This document shows positions 9,185-17,219 of a stretch of DNA of 64,000 nucleotides, one piece after another (position 1 is the stretch's first letter; every line of letters starts with the position of its first letter). This DNA is from Shewanella halifaxensis HAW-EB4. GTDB taxonomy: Bacteria; Pseudomonadota; Gammaproteobacteria; Enterobacterales; Shewanellaceae. Made by a program: the position numbers and the translations under genes. The notes beneath the pieces are model-generated. The model was not told the origin of the DNA. It did no database searches and saw only the letters and a program-made list of their open reading frames with translations. The stretch is taken from positions 3,782,001 to 3,846,000 of the forward strand of contig NC_010334.1 of assembly GCF_000019185.1 (NCBI RefSeq), given 5' to 3'.

Positions 9185-9697
9185 TTAAGCGAATGACGGC
9201 TCGGCTTTCGTTTGCAAGGTTTGTAACGCTTCAGCTAGCTTCGCAATCGTTACGCGAATTGCCGTAGGCATAGCATCAAACTCTACGCTTAGTAGCAAAT
9301 TCTTTACTTCAAGCCCTAGTTCAGTGTCGCCCTCAATGCAGAGCTTACGCTGGAAAAACAGTGTATCAGGATCTTCTTTTGCTGCGGCGACAAGCAGTAG
9401 TTCTTTCGATTGTGCGGCAAAAGTCACCTCAGCCCCTTGCTCAGGCCTAACTAGCCAATGGCCGTTATAACTCACTTCAAAGGTTAGTCCTAAGTCTTCA
9501 ACCTTTACCGCAACCCAACGATCGGCTAAAAACTCCAGCTCATCATCCTGAGCCTGCTCTGCAAGTAATAACGTTAGGATCCGCTTTAACAGGTCAGCTT
9601 TAAGGGAAAATGGCACAAGTGAAAGCGGACGAGCGATGACTTTCGGTCCCAATTCGAGTACTTGTTGAGCTAACTTGTTAGGAAAAAAACCTTGCAT
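9185..9697 (-). CDS. ubiT: UbiT, SCP2-domain lipid carrier for O2-independent ubiquinone synthesis
   Basis: 170 residues resembling E. coli YhbT/UbiT. An SCP2 sterol-carrier-like domain occupies most of the protein (LADRWVAVKVEDLGLTFEVSYNGHWLV, then the GDTELGLEVKNLLLSVE helix region). UbiT is thought to hold ubiquinone intermediates for the UbiU-UbiV hydroxylases under anaerobic conditions. It is divergent from ubiU, sharing a 132-base intergenic region, which is the usual genomic association and supports the call. Confidence 0.9.
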   Translation of the reverse strand: MQGFFPNKLAQQVLELGPKVIARPLSLVPFSLKADLLKRILTLLLAEQAQDDELEFLADRWVAVKVEDLGLTFEVSYNGHWLVRPEQGAEVTFAAQSKELLLVAAAKEDPDTLFFQRKLCIEGDTELGLEVKNLLLSVEFDAMPTAIRVTIAKLAEALQTLQTKAEPSFA

Positions 9698-9759
9698 ATG
9701 AATATGTTTCCAAAATGGGGCAAAGAAGATAATTTTACCTAGCTTTTATGATCACAAAC

Positions 9760-9773
9760 ATGTTTTACATCAA
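9760..9773. promoter_or_regulatory. Possible FNR (EtrA) site in the ubiT-ubiU divergent region
   Basis: ATGTT-TTAC-ATCAA matches the FNR consensus TTGAT-N4-ATCAA perfectly in one half and at three of five bases in the other. Anaerobic control would suit the O2-independent pathway. This is a pattern match only. Confidence 0.35.
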
Positions 9774-9829
9774 AAATATGATCTTCATTCCATTTTAAAC
9801 TCCTGTTTCATTACTTTTGGAGCAAGCAT

Positions 9830-10831
9830 ATGGAACTACTTTGCCCCGCGGGAAACCTCGCATCACTGAAAACCGCACTTAATGCTGGGGCCGATGCCGT
9901 CTACCTAGGTCTGAAGAATGATACTAATGCACGGTCGTTTGCTGGATTAAACTTTACCCCCAAAAAGCTGCAACAAGCGGCTGAGTTTACAAAGAAGTGT
10001 GGCAAGAAAATATTTTTAACGATCAACACCTTTCCTAAGCCGGGTGAAGAGAATCGTTGGTACGAAGCCATCGACCTCGCCGCCAGCACAGGGGTTGACG
10101 CCTTGATCATGGCAGATGTTTCCTTACTGGATTACGCGCATAGCCGTTATCCTCATCTCCCCCTACATCTGTCGGTTCAGGCCAGTGCCACCAACCTTGG
10201 TGCACTAAAGCTATATAAAGAGGAGTTCAATATTGAACGCGCAGTACTGCCAAGAGTGTTATCGATGAAGCAGGTGCGCGATTTAGCCAAGGTTACCCCC
10301 GTAGATCTAGAGGTATTTGCCTTTGGTAGTTTATGCATCATGGCTGAGGGGCGCTGCCACCTATCATCTTATGTTACTGGGCAATCCCCTAATACGGGCG
10401 GCTCATGCTCACCAGCCCAACATGTTCGCTGGCAGGAAGTCGACAGCAACCGTCTAACGCTACTTAACGATGTATTGATTGATAAATCAGGCCTAGATGA
10501 GCAGATGGGCTACCCAGTGGTATGTAAAGGTCGTTACACCACGGACGAAAACAATAGTCCTAGCCACATTCTGGAGTCTCCTACGAGTCTGAACACCTTG
10601 AGTCTGCTGCCTGAGCTGGCTAAAGCCAATGTGGTTTCATTGAAAATTGAGGGACGTCAACGTAGCCCTGCTTATGTTGAGCAGGTCACTAAAGTGTGGC
10701 GCGCAGCTATCGACAGCTATAAGTCCGCACCAGAGAAATACCAAACGCAACAGGCTTGGGATCAGGCACTAGCAAAGGTTTCAGAGGGACAAACTACGAC
10801 TCTTGGCGCTTATGAGCGTAACTGGCAATAA
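9830..10831 (+). CDS. ubiU: UbiU, U32-family subunit of the anaerobic ubiquinone hydroxylase
   Basis: 333 residues starting MELLCPAGNLASLKTALNAGADAVYLGL, as in YhbU/UbiU. Cysteines for the 4Fe-4S cluster are visible in FGSLCIMAEGRC, GGSC and VVCKGRY. With UbiV it forms a heterodimer that hydroxylates ubiquinone precursors using prephenate instead of O2. The ATG follows TTTTGGAGCAAGCAT, a good ribosome-binding site. ubiV follows after 9 bases, so the two are translated from one message. Confidence 0.93.
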   Translation: MELLCPAGNLASLKTALNAGADAVYLGLKNDTNARSFAGLNFTPKKLQQAAEFTKKCGKKIFLTINTFPKPGEENRWYEAIDLAASTGVDALIMADVSLLDYAHSRYPHLPLHLSVQASATNLGALKLYKEEFNIERAVLPRVLSMKQVRDLAKVTPVDLEVFAFGSLCIMAEGRCHLSSYVTGQSPNTGGSCSPAQHVRWQEVDSNRLTLLNDVLIDKSGLDEQMGYPVVCKGRYTTDENNSPSHILESPTSLNTLSLLPELAKANVVSLKIEGRQRSPAYVEQVTKVWRAAIDSYKSAPEKYQTQQAWDQALAKVSEGQTTTLGAYERNWQ

Positions 10832-10840
10832 GGATTAATA

Positions 10841-11698
10841 ATGAAAACGTCACTCGGACCACTGCAATATTGCTGGGAAAAAGAAAAAGTTAACGCTTTT
10901 TATGAGCACGTCGCCCAGAGCAATATCCCTTTGATTTACTTAGGCGAAACCGTATGTAGTCGCCGACGCCAGCTTAAGTTTTCAGATTATTTTGCACTTG
11001 CACAGATGCTAAAGGAGTCTGGAAAACAAGTGGTGATCTCCACTCTTGCTCTGCTAGAGGCACCATCTGAATATATAGAGCTACAAAAACATGTCGATAA
11101 TGGCGAATTTATTATTGAAGCCAATGATATCGGCGCGGTACAAGCTGCAAAGGAACGTAACTTACCCTTTGTCTGCGGCCCAACGGTGAACAACTATAAT
11201 TTCGCCACTCTTAAAAAACTCCACCAGTGGGGTATGCAGCGCTTCGTGATGCCTGTCGAGTTGTCTAAAGAGTGGTTAACCAGCGTTATCGAAACTGAAC
11301 AGCCGATCCCTTTTGAAGTGGAAGTCTTTGGTCATGGCTATTTGCCACTGGCTCACTCTGCACGTTGCTTTACCGCTAGGCAGCAGGGACTACAAAAAGA
11401 TAACTGCCAAATCGTGTGCTTATCCCATTCCAAGGGATTGCTCGCCCAAACCATGGATGCTCAACCTCTACTCAGGCTCAACGGTATTCAAACCCAATCG
11501 GCAAGCTTAATTGATCTATCCAATGAGGTTGAGCAGATGAAGCAGATGGGAGTCGACTACTTTAGAGTGTCACCAAATAGCCTGAAGAGTATTGAAATTG
11601 CAGAACATGTTCTACAGCAACCCTGCAGCGATAAAACCTTATCCTGTAATGGCTATTGGCACCAAACAGCCGGATTTAACCAAGTGGCTGCCTGCTAA
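10841..11698 (+). CDS. ubiV: UbiV, partner of UbiU in O2-independent ubiquinone synthesis
   Basis: 285 residues of the U32 family, shorter than UbiU as expected. The cluster cysteines are visible as ETVCSRRRQ near residue 33 and as ARCFTARQQG...NCQIVC near residues 176-195. It begins after an AAGGATTA ribosome-binding site just past ubiU and ends before a strong terminator. It acts with UbiU and UbiT, encoded next door, in the cytosol. Confidence 0.92.
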   Translation: MKTSLGPLQYCWEKEKVNAFYEHVAQSNIPLIYLGETVCSRRRQLKFSDYFALAQMLKESGKQVVISTLALLEAPSEYIELQKHVDNGEFIIEANDIGAVQAAKERNLPFVCGPTVNNYNFATLKKLHQWGMQRFVMPVELSKEWLTSVIETEQPIPFEVEVFGHGYLPLAHSARCFTARQQGLQKDNCQIVCLSHSKGLLAQTMDAQPLLRLNGIQTQSASLIDLSNEVEQMKQMGVDYFRVSPNSLKSIEIAEHVLQQPCSDKTLSCNGYWHQTAGFNQVAAC

Positions 11699-11762
11699 AA
11701 ACACCACTACATTCAACTAAGTGGCATGGTTTAGCGTGTTGTTCTAAAAAACTCATTCTATG

Positions 11763-11799
11763 AAAAAAGCCCGTTTATCGAAAGGTAAGCGGGCTTTTT
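11763..11799 (+). terminator. Terminator of the ubiUV operon
   Basis: AAAAAAGCCCG pairs with CGGGCTTTTT across an extended stem with TTA/TAA pairs, followed by TTTTT. Confidence 0.9.
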
Positions 11800-12212
11800 G
11801 TTATGTTTAATTTTAATCCTCCGCTGCACGGTTAGCAGGCTGGGCTTTGGCTGGCACCTAGCACCTAGCGACGGTCTGCTTGTGGAACGCGGCGCAACCA
11901 CCTAGCCCAAAAATGAATGAATAAAACCTAGTGGTAAGCGTTTGCTCAACAACCAGTTGGTTAATTGAGATAAAGCCAAAACAATAAATCGGAAAGAACA
12001 ACTATTAGCCACTATGCTTATCGTAAACTATGCACATTAGTCAACATTATCCATAGGGTAATCCTCTATATAAAGATAGACACTATTGTTACACCACTGC
12101 AAAAGTTATTTGCATGCACAGCCAATTATCACGCAAATGGAATTAGTTATAATCTTTCACACTCACTACGGTGGTAAGCCGTACTTATAAACTCATTTAA
12201 AAGTAGGAATAA
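11800..12212. other. Gene-free stretch upstream of frmA, with a -10 element
   Basis: No convincing gene. Bases 11820-11920 are more G+C-rich than the rest and contain a short CACCTAG direct repeat. A consensus TATAAT at 12148-12153, about 60 bases before frmA, is its probable -10 box. I see no clear -35. The small dyad TACGG-7-CCGTA (12167-12183) lies just downstream and may be a regulatory site. Confidence 0.45.
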
Positions 12213-13346
12213 ATGATGACCGCGAAAACTATCAAATCAAAAGCCGCTGTTGCTTGGGCCGTTGGCGAGCCACTAACGATGGAAATCGTCGATGTAATGC
12301 CACCTCAAAAGGGCGAAGTGCGTATTAAGATGATTGCAACTGGCGTATGCCATACCGACGCATTCACCCTTTCTGGTGACGATCCAGAAGGTATCTTCCC
12401 ATGCATTCTTGGCCATGAAGGTGGCGGTATCGTCGAATCTATTGGCGAAGGTGTAACAAGCGTTAAAGTCGGTGATCACGTGATCCCACTTTACACCCCT
12501 GAATGTGGTGAGTGTAAGTACTGTAAGTCTGGTAAGACTAACCTTTGTCAGAAAATCCGTGAAACTCAAGGCAAAGGTTTGATGCCTGATGGCACCACTC
12601 GTTTCTCAAAAGATGGTGTAGAGATTTTCCATTACATGGGTACCTCCACTTTCTCTGAATACACAGTATTACCTGAGATCTCATTAGCGAAAGTTAACCC
12701 TGATGCACCACTTGAGGAAGTTTGCTTACTTGGTTGCGGTGTAACAACGGGTATGGGTGCGGTAATGAATACCGCCAAAGTAGAAGAAGGCTCAACAGTT
12801 GCTGTATTCGGTATGGGCGGCATTGGCTTGTCTGCCATTATTGGTGCCGTGATGGCTAAAGCGTCACGTATTATTGCTATCGATATCAATGAAAGCAAGT
12901 TTGAGCTAGCTCGTAAGTTAGGTGCGACTGATTGTATCAACCCAAAAGACTACGATAAGCCAATTCAAGAAGTGATAATTGAACTCACTGACGGTGGTGT
13001 GGATTACTCATTTGAGTGTATCGGTAACATACATGTAATGCGTAGCGCACTTGAGTGCTGCCATAAAGGCTGGGGCGAATCTGTCATTATAGGTGTTGCA
13101 GGAGCGGGTCAAGAGATCTCAACTCGTCCATTCCAACTCGTAACAGGACGAGTATGGAAAGGGAGTGCATTTGGTGGCGTTAAAGGCCGCTCTGAACTAC
13201 CAGAGTACGTTGAGCGTTACATGGCAGGTGAGTTCAAGTTAGACGACTTCATCACTCATACTATGGGGCTTGAACAAGTAAACGACGCGTTTGATCTAAT
13301 GCACGAAGGTAAGAGTATTCGTACCGTTCTTCACTTTGGCAAGTAG
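12213..13346 (+). CDS. frmA: S-(hydroxymethyl)glutathione dehydrogenase (class III alcohol dehydrogenase)
   Basis: 377 residues of the zinc medium-chain dehydrogenase family, class III type. Catalytic zinc ligands lie in GVCHTDAF and GHEGGG. The structural zinc site is CGECKYCKSGKTNLC near residues 93-107. The NAD-binding loop is FGMGGIGLSA. It oxidises S-hydroxymethylglutathione, the formaldehyde-glutathione adduct, to S-formylglutathione; this is cytosolic formaldehyde detoxification. Length fits the family exactly. The partner hydrolase (fghA/frmB), usually adjacent, is not in this window. Two ATGs stand in tandem; either could start. Confidence 0.95.
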   Translation: MMTAKTIKSKAAVAWAVGEPLTMEIVDVMPPQKGEVRIKMIATGVCHTDAFTLSGDDPEGIFPCILGHEGGGIVESIGEGVTSVKVGDHVIPLYTPECGECKYCKSGKTNLCQKIRETQGKGLMPDGTTRFSKDGVEIFHYMGTSTFSEYTVLPEISLAKVNPDAPLEEVCLLGCGVTTGMGAVMNTAKVEEGSTVAVFGMGGIGLSAIIGAVMAKASRIIAIDINESKFELARKLGATDCINPKDYDKPIQEVIIELTDGGVDYSFECIGNIHVMRSALECCHKGWGESVIIGVAGAGQEISTRPFQLVTGRVWKGSAFGGVKGRSELPEYVERYMAGEFKLDDFITHTMGLEQVNDAFDLMHEGKSIRTVLHFGK

Positions 13347-13360
13347 ATAATCGCTTAAAA

Positions 13361-13386
13361 CAATAAGCGCTCACGGGCGCTTATTG
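13361..13386 (+). terminator. Terminator after frmA
   Basis: Perfect 10-base stem CAATAAGCGC / GCGCTTATTG with a 6-base loop, then TGTTT. The T-tract is weak. Confidence 0.65.
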
Positions 13387-13467
13387 TGTTTAAGGCAACC
13401 GGTATATCCCTTAAAAACCATAGAAAAACACATCAAATAGATCTTTAAAGTATTAGTGTAATGATAG

Positions 13468-13557
13468 TGGTCACAAGCAATACAGCCATCACTCATTGAA
13501 CAGCTGAAACCTAAGGTGATTGAAGCGGCAGCGGAAATGAGTGGCGCACCTAACTAA
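13468..13557 (+). pseudogene. Possible C-terminal remnant of a lost gene
   Basis: An open frame of 29 codons with no start, ending in IEQLKPKVIEAAAEMSGAPN and TAA. It reads like the tail of a soluble helical protein with normal codon use. It lies just past the frmA terminator, where related genomes often carry another gene. I do not recognise the family. It overlaps the stop of the convergent DUF998 gene by 4 bases. It could be chance. Confidence 0.3.
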
Positions 13558-14258
13558 TTAGTTTTTTCGTCAGAGTAATACCCAACAGCCCTGCTCTTAA
13601 TCACTAAACAGGTCCAAAGTAGAAATGTGGTCAAGCTAATCCATTGAATAATGGCTGGCCACCATATTTCGGCTCTTGAAGGTTCAACCAACATCTCATT
13701 GTAAAAAGCACGATCCCCATCCGTGAAACCTAACTCCAGCAAAGGAAGTAACAAAAATGAGGCCATCGAAATAAAGGCCAGCAGTGCACACACTAGGGTC
13801 AAGATTGACCGTTGCGACTCTTTCACGAACAGTTGATACAAGCCGTAGGAAAATAGACTTATACAGCCAAAGATAAAGAAATATTTCATCGCGATGATAT
13901 GCAGATGATAGACGTTAATCGGGAAGAGTCCCATCGCAGCAAAGGCTAAATAAGCCAGTCCCAGGTTGATAAGAAATGGATAACTCCAAGCCGAGTCGCC
14001 AACTTGAAGGCTCAGCAAACAAAATAACACCACACAGAGACCACCAAAGAACAGCCCAGCATTTACTATCACAGCGTAATAGGAATGCCCATAGCTACCT
14101 AACTCACTTAGCGTATTATAAAAAAAATTAAAGCCCTTACCGTCAAACTGCACGAACATCAAGATAGATAGAACGAGGCCTAGCACTTGTCCGAAAATAC
14201 CCAGCATGCCAAACCTAAAAGCTAACATTGAAACTTTATTATATTTCTTAACGAGCAT
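13554..14258 (-). CDS. DUF998-like multi-pass membrane protein
   Basis: 234 residues with about six hydrophobic segments (for example MLGIFGQVLGLVLSILMF, AVIVNAGLFFGGLCVVLFCLL, LINLGLAYLAFAAMGLF). The NTLSELGSYG motif after the first segment and the AMGLFPIN motif in the middle are characteristic of DUF998 proteins. The function is unknown and the location is the inner membrane. It is monocistronic, converging on frmA. Confidence 0.7.
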   Translation of the reverse strand: MLVKKYNKVSMLAFRFGMLGIFGQVLGLVLSILMFVQFDGKGFNFFYNTLSELGSYGHSYYAVIVNAGLFFGGLCVVLFCLLSLQVGDSAWSYPFLINLGLAYLAFAAMGLFPINVYHLHIIAMKYFFIFGCISLFSYGLYQLFVKESQRSILTLVCALLAFISMASFLLLPLLELGFTDGDRAFYNEMLVEPSRAEIWWPAIIQWISLTTFLLWTCLVIKSRAVGYYSDEKTN

Positions 14259-14740
14259 AGTTCCCGATTCAACCTATTTATTAACGTTTATGAATGTATA
14301 TCGAATTGACTTACTGTAACGAGGTCTAGCTCAGAGTTTTAACAAACATTTCTGGCATAGGAATGTAACACATTTGTTATTCTTATAGCCTAAGAAACAG
14401 AATATCAAGCGTTTTACTAAAAACAATCTAAAAAACATAGGGTAGAAAGATAATAAACCCAAAAAGTCAGCCTAAACTAGTCAACAAATTTGTTGTTCAA
14501 AAGGATACACAAAAACCCGCTCAAAATTAAAACGCTTGTATTAATATTACATTCTACAACCTTGTGTTAATGCATTGCAGTGCTGTTGCGCTGCTTTTAC
14601 TGCCACACTGAATAATAATGACAAGAAAACCAGCAAGCTTAATCAATCAAGAAGTAAAATTAACCCCAAGCGACCAACTCATATCAGCCTCATACAGCAT
14701 CCAACATACCTATCAGTTTTGTCATTAAATCTGCGAGAAA
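14259..14740. other. AT-rich gene-free stretch
   Basis: It holds the DUF998 promoter region on one side and leads to a small MCP-like gene on the other. An open frame from 14575 has no ribosome-binding site or protein-like composition. I see no hairpin or repeat of note. Confidence 0.5.
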
Positions 14741-15064
14741 ATGTTTACCATGCTGACTCAGTGCTCAATACAGATGGATAACAGTAAGTTTCAAGCATTT
14801 TTATGCAGCGAAAATGCCGAAATACCCGCAAAAAAGGTTGATACCATCTATCAATCGATAAAAGGTATTCAACAATTAGCACTACAAAATGCCTTAGAAG
14901 CTGAGCAACTATCCTTAGTTTTCGGTGAAATCAATCAAAATATGACTCAAATAGGCCAAGCGTCGAGTGAGGTTCTATGCGCAGTCAACTTGATTGAAGC
15001 CGCTATTAAGGAGTTAAAGTTCAATGCGGAAAAAACAAAATACTTGAGAAAAACATTTAGTTAA
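14741..15064 (+). CDS. Small helical protein resembling part of a chemoreceptor signalling domain
   Basis: 107 residues, or 96 if translation starts at the ATG at 14774. The stretch from residue 35 is wholly helical with heptad spacing (VDTIYQSIKGIQQLALQNALEAEQLS, INQNMTQIGQASSEVLCAVNLIE). It resembles the adaptation-helix segments of methyl-accepting chemotaxis proteins (compare INQI-Q-A--E). There is no membrane segment, ligand domain or signalling tip. It may be a remnant of a larger gene or a small coiled-coil protein of its own. The start is uncertain and no strong ribosome-binding site is seen. Confidence 0.45.
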   Translation: MFTMLTQCSIQMDNSKFQAFLCSENAEIPAKKVDTIYQSIKGIQQLALQNALEAEQLSLVFGEINQNMTQIGQASSEVLCAVNLIEAAIKELKFNAEKTKYLRKTFS

Positions 15065-15191
15065 ATCCGCTTCGAAAGCCCATTCCGCCGTCACAACATA
15101 AAGGGGATAGTGAAAATAAAACACAATAAATCAACCCCAACGAAACATTTGCAAACATCTGTTTTAAAAAAGATTTAACCATAAAAAAGTT

Positions 15192-15273
15192 TTGTGCTTT
15201 TTAGTCAACTTCCGATACAATATAAATAATCATATTGAGCTAATAACTATTCGACAGTAGTGAATGTCACTAC
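15192..15273 (+). promoter_or_regulatory. Promoter and downstream palindrome before the YjiH gene
   Basis: TTGTGC (15192-15197), an 18-base spacer and TACAAT (15216-15221) form a plausible sigma-70 promoter. About 35 bases further is the dyad GTAGTGA-ATG-TCACTAC (15257-15273), with perfect 7-base arms, possibly an operator. A leader of about 190 bases follows before the gene. Confidence 0.4.
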
Positions 15274-15421
15274 ATCATAATAGAATCGTATTACTGAGAT
15301 ATTTTACGGCGGTTATCTCGCCGACTAACAGTTGAATGGATATTCAATAATTTATCTGTTTATGCATAGACGTCTGTTTATTGTCATTAAGCAAAAAATC
15401 GTTATTTAGGGTGTAAATAAA

Positions 15422-16777
15422 GTGTCAGAAAAACCAACCCACAACATTAAAACAATACTCACCTTCATCGTGCCGTCTTTGATTGGTCTACTGTTGTTTA
15501 TGATGCCAATCAGCTATCAAGATGCACTGACGATCCCTATCGCGATCATCTCAAAAGGCCTACAAAACCTTTTAAGCGGCGTACTCGTCGGTATCGTAAC
15601 TGCGATTGTTATCTTCACCGCTTTAGCTACGCTACTTACAAAAGTATTACAGCCAAAATTTATTGTTGAGAACCGTTTTTTACACTCCCTCTTTAACGTA
15701 AGCCCTATCTGGTTAGTGGTACGTATTCTTGGTGCAATTTTTATCGCACTAACCTTCTTCGAGGTGGGCCCTGAAGCCATTCGTTCAGGTAGCACTGGCG
15801 CGTTGGTACTCAACGACCTACTACCAGTACTGTTCTCAGTATTTTTATTTGCAGGTATGTTGCTACCATTACTACTGAATTTTGGTCTACTTGAGCTTCT
15901 AGGTACTATGTTGACCAAAGTGATGCGCCCTGTCTTTAATCTACCGGGTCGTAGCGCTATCGACTGTATGGCGTCATGGTTAGGTGACGGTAGTGTCGGT
16001 ATTTTAATGACCAGCAAGCAGTACGAAGCTCGCTTCTACACTCAAAGAGAAGCTGCTGTTATTGGTACCACCTTCTCTGCAGTATCAATTACCTTCTCGT
16101 TAGTGGTCATTTCTCAGGTTCAACTAGAGCACCTATTCGTTCCTTTCTACTTAACCGTCTGTCTTGCTGGTTTTGTGGCGGCGATCGTAGTTCCTAAGCT
16201 ACCACCGCTATCTTGGAAGAAAGATCTCTATGTCGACGATACACCTCGCCATGCTGATGATGAAACCATTCCTGCGGGATACGGCGCATTCTCATGGGGT
16301 CTGCACCAAGCGCTGAGCAAAGCTTCTCAAGCTGGCGGCGTTAAGCACACCCTTGTTGATGGCATGAAGAATGTAGTTGATATGATTTTTGGCGTGATCC
16401 CTGTAGTAATGGGTATCGGTACTATCGCGCTGATGATCGCCGAATTCACGCCAATCTTTGAATACTTAGGCATGCCTTTCATTCCACTACTTGAGCTATT
16501 ACAGGTACCAGAAGCGGCTGCGGCATCGAAGACGATTATGGTTGGCTATGCGGATATGTTTATCCCGGCAATCCTAGCAAGCTCTATCGAATCAGATATG
16601 ACTCGCTTTATCATCGCGACGTTGTCAGTGACTCAGCTTATCTATATGAGTGAAGTGGGCGCACTACTGATTGGTAGTAAGATCCCAGTTAACTTCCTTG
16701 AGCTGTTCGTGATCTTCATCCTAAGAACATTAGTAACGCTACCTGTTATTGCCGGTGTTGCGCACCTAATCTTCTAA
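15422..16777 (+). CDS. YjiH family membrane protein (nucleoside-recognition GATE domain)
   Basis: 451 residues with about ten transmembrane segments, beginning at a GTG (MSEKPTHNIKTILTFIVPSLIGLLLFMMP). The GATE-type region is recognisable around GRSAIDCMASWLGDGSVGILMTSKQYEARFYTQREAA and again in the C-terminal half (AASKTIMVGYADMFIPAILAS). E. coli YjiH is the nearest relative I recognise. GATE-domain proteins include nucleoside carriers, but the substrate of YjiH proteins is not established. Its own promoter and strong terminator make it a single-gene unit in the inner membrane. Confidence 0.85.
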   Translation: MSEKPTHNIKTILTFIVPSLIGLLLFMMPISYQDALTIPIAIISKGLQNLLSGVLVGIVTAIVIFTALATLLTKVLQPKFIVENRFLHSLFNVSPIWLVVRILGAIFIALTFFEVGPEAIRSGSTGALVLNDLLPVLFSVFLFAGMLLPLLLNFGLLELLGTMLTKVMRPVFNLPGRSAIDCMASWLGDGSVGILMTSKQYEARFYTQREAAVIGTTFSAVSITFSLVVISQVQLEHLFVPFYLTVCLAGFVAAIVVPKLPPLSWKKDLYVDDTPRHADDETIPAGYGAFSWGLHQALSKASQAGGVKHTLVDGMKNVVDMIFGVIPVVMGIGTIALMIAEFTPIFEYLGMPFIPLLELLQVPEAAAASKTIMVGYADMFIPAILASSIESDMTRFIIATLSVTQLIYMSEVGALLIGSKIPVNFLELFVIFILRTLVTLPVIAGVAHLIF

Positions 16778-16813
16778 AACCGCCTCGACAAATAGGTTCA
16801 CGGTTTTAACTAA

Positions 16814-16843
16814 GCCAGTTGCTATTGCCAACTGGCTTTTTTT
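16814..16843 (+). terminator. Terminator after the YjiH gene
   Basis: Stem GCCAGTTG / CAACTGGC with a 7-base loop, followed directly by seven T. Confidence 0.92.
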
Positions 16844-16900
16844 ATCTCGTTAATTCATTGTATTAGCCAGCCTGCAACATAATTCCTTGCTCAGCCAGCT

Positions 16901-16929
16901 TTGAGTCTAAGCTAAAGTGACAATATACA
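16901..16929 (+). promoter_or_regulatory. Sigma-70-like promoter with no gene downstream
   Basis: TTGAGT (16901-16906), exactly 17 bases, TATACA (16924-16929). It points away from the YjiH terminator into a region with no credible coding sequence. Confidence 0.5.
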
Positions 16930-16935
16930 GCCCTT

Positions 16936-17194
16936 CTCTGCATCCAATTTCCCAGCTTATAGCTTCCAGTAAGGCTTGATGGCTAACTCCCCCTCGAACG
17001 CAGCTAGCCTTGAGCCGCTTTACGACGCAGAGAAACCCGCCTTACTCGTTAGTCTGTACACGCAGACGTGTCAATCGACGCCTTTATATGAGCCTAAACT
17101 TAAGCCTACAACGAGGTAGACTCTCTCAGGTCTATAAAACGCTAATCGCTATTAAACGCAGACAAAAAAGCCAGTCATCAATGACTGGCTTTTT
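16936..17194 (+). ncRNA. Candidate small RNA of about 260 bases
   Basis: An isolated unit lying between two convergent transcription units. The promoter-like pair at 16901-16929 starts it, and a near-perfect hairpin with T-tract at 17164-17194 ends it. The open frame starting with TTG at 17010 runs through the terminator and lacks a ribosome-binding site, so it is unlikely to be coding. No known RNA family is recognised. Existence of the transcript is inferred only from signals at both ends. Confidence 0.35.
17164..17194. terminator. Bidirectional terminator after the NCS2 permease gene
   Basis: AAAAAGCCAGTCAT and ATGACTGGCTTTTT form a 14-base arm pair around a tiny loop. It serves the minus-strand permease (stop at 17220) and any plus-strand transcript entering from the left. 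Confidence 0.88.
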
Positions 17195-17219
17195 ATGGTA
17201 AGGCTATCGGCAATTGAAC

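Noticed and set aside
14575..14781. 68-codon open frame before the MCP-like gene
   Set aside because: No ribosome-binding site, starts with a cysteine run, and overlaps the better gene at 14741.
17010..17201. 63-codon plus-strand open frame with a TTG start
   Set aside because: No ribosome-binding site, atypical composition, and it runs through the terminator hairpin.
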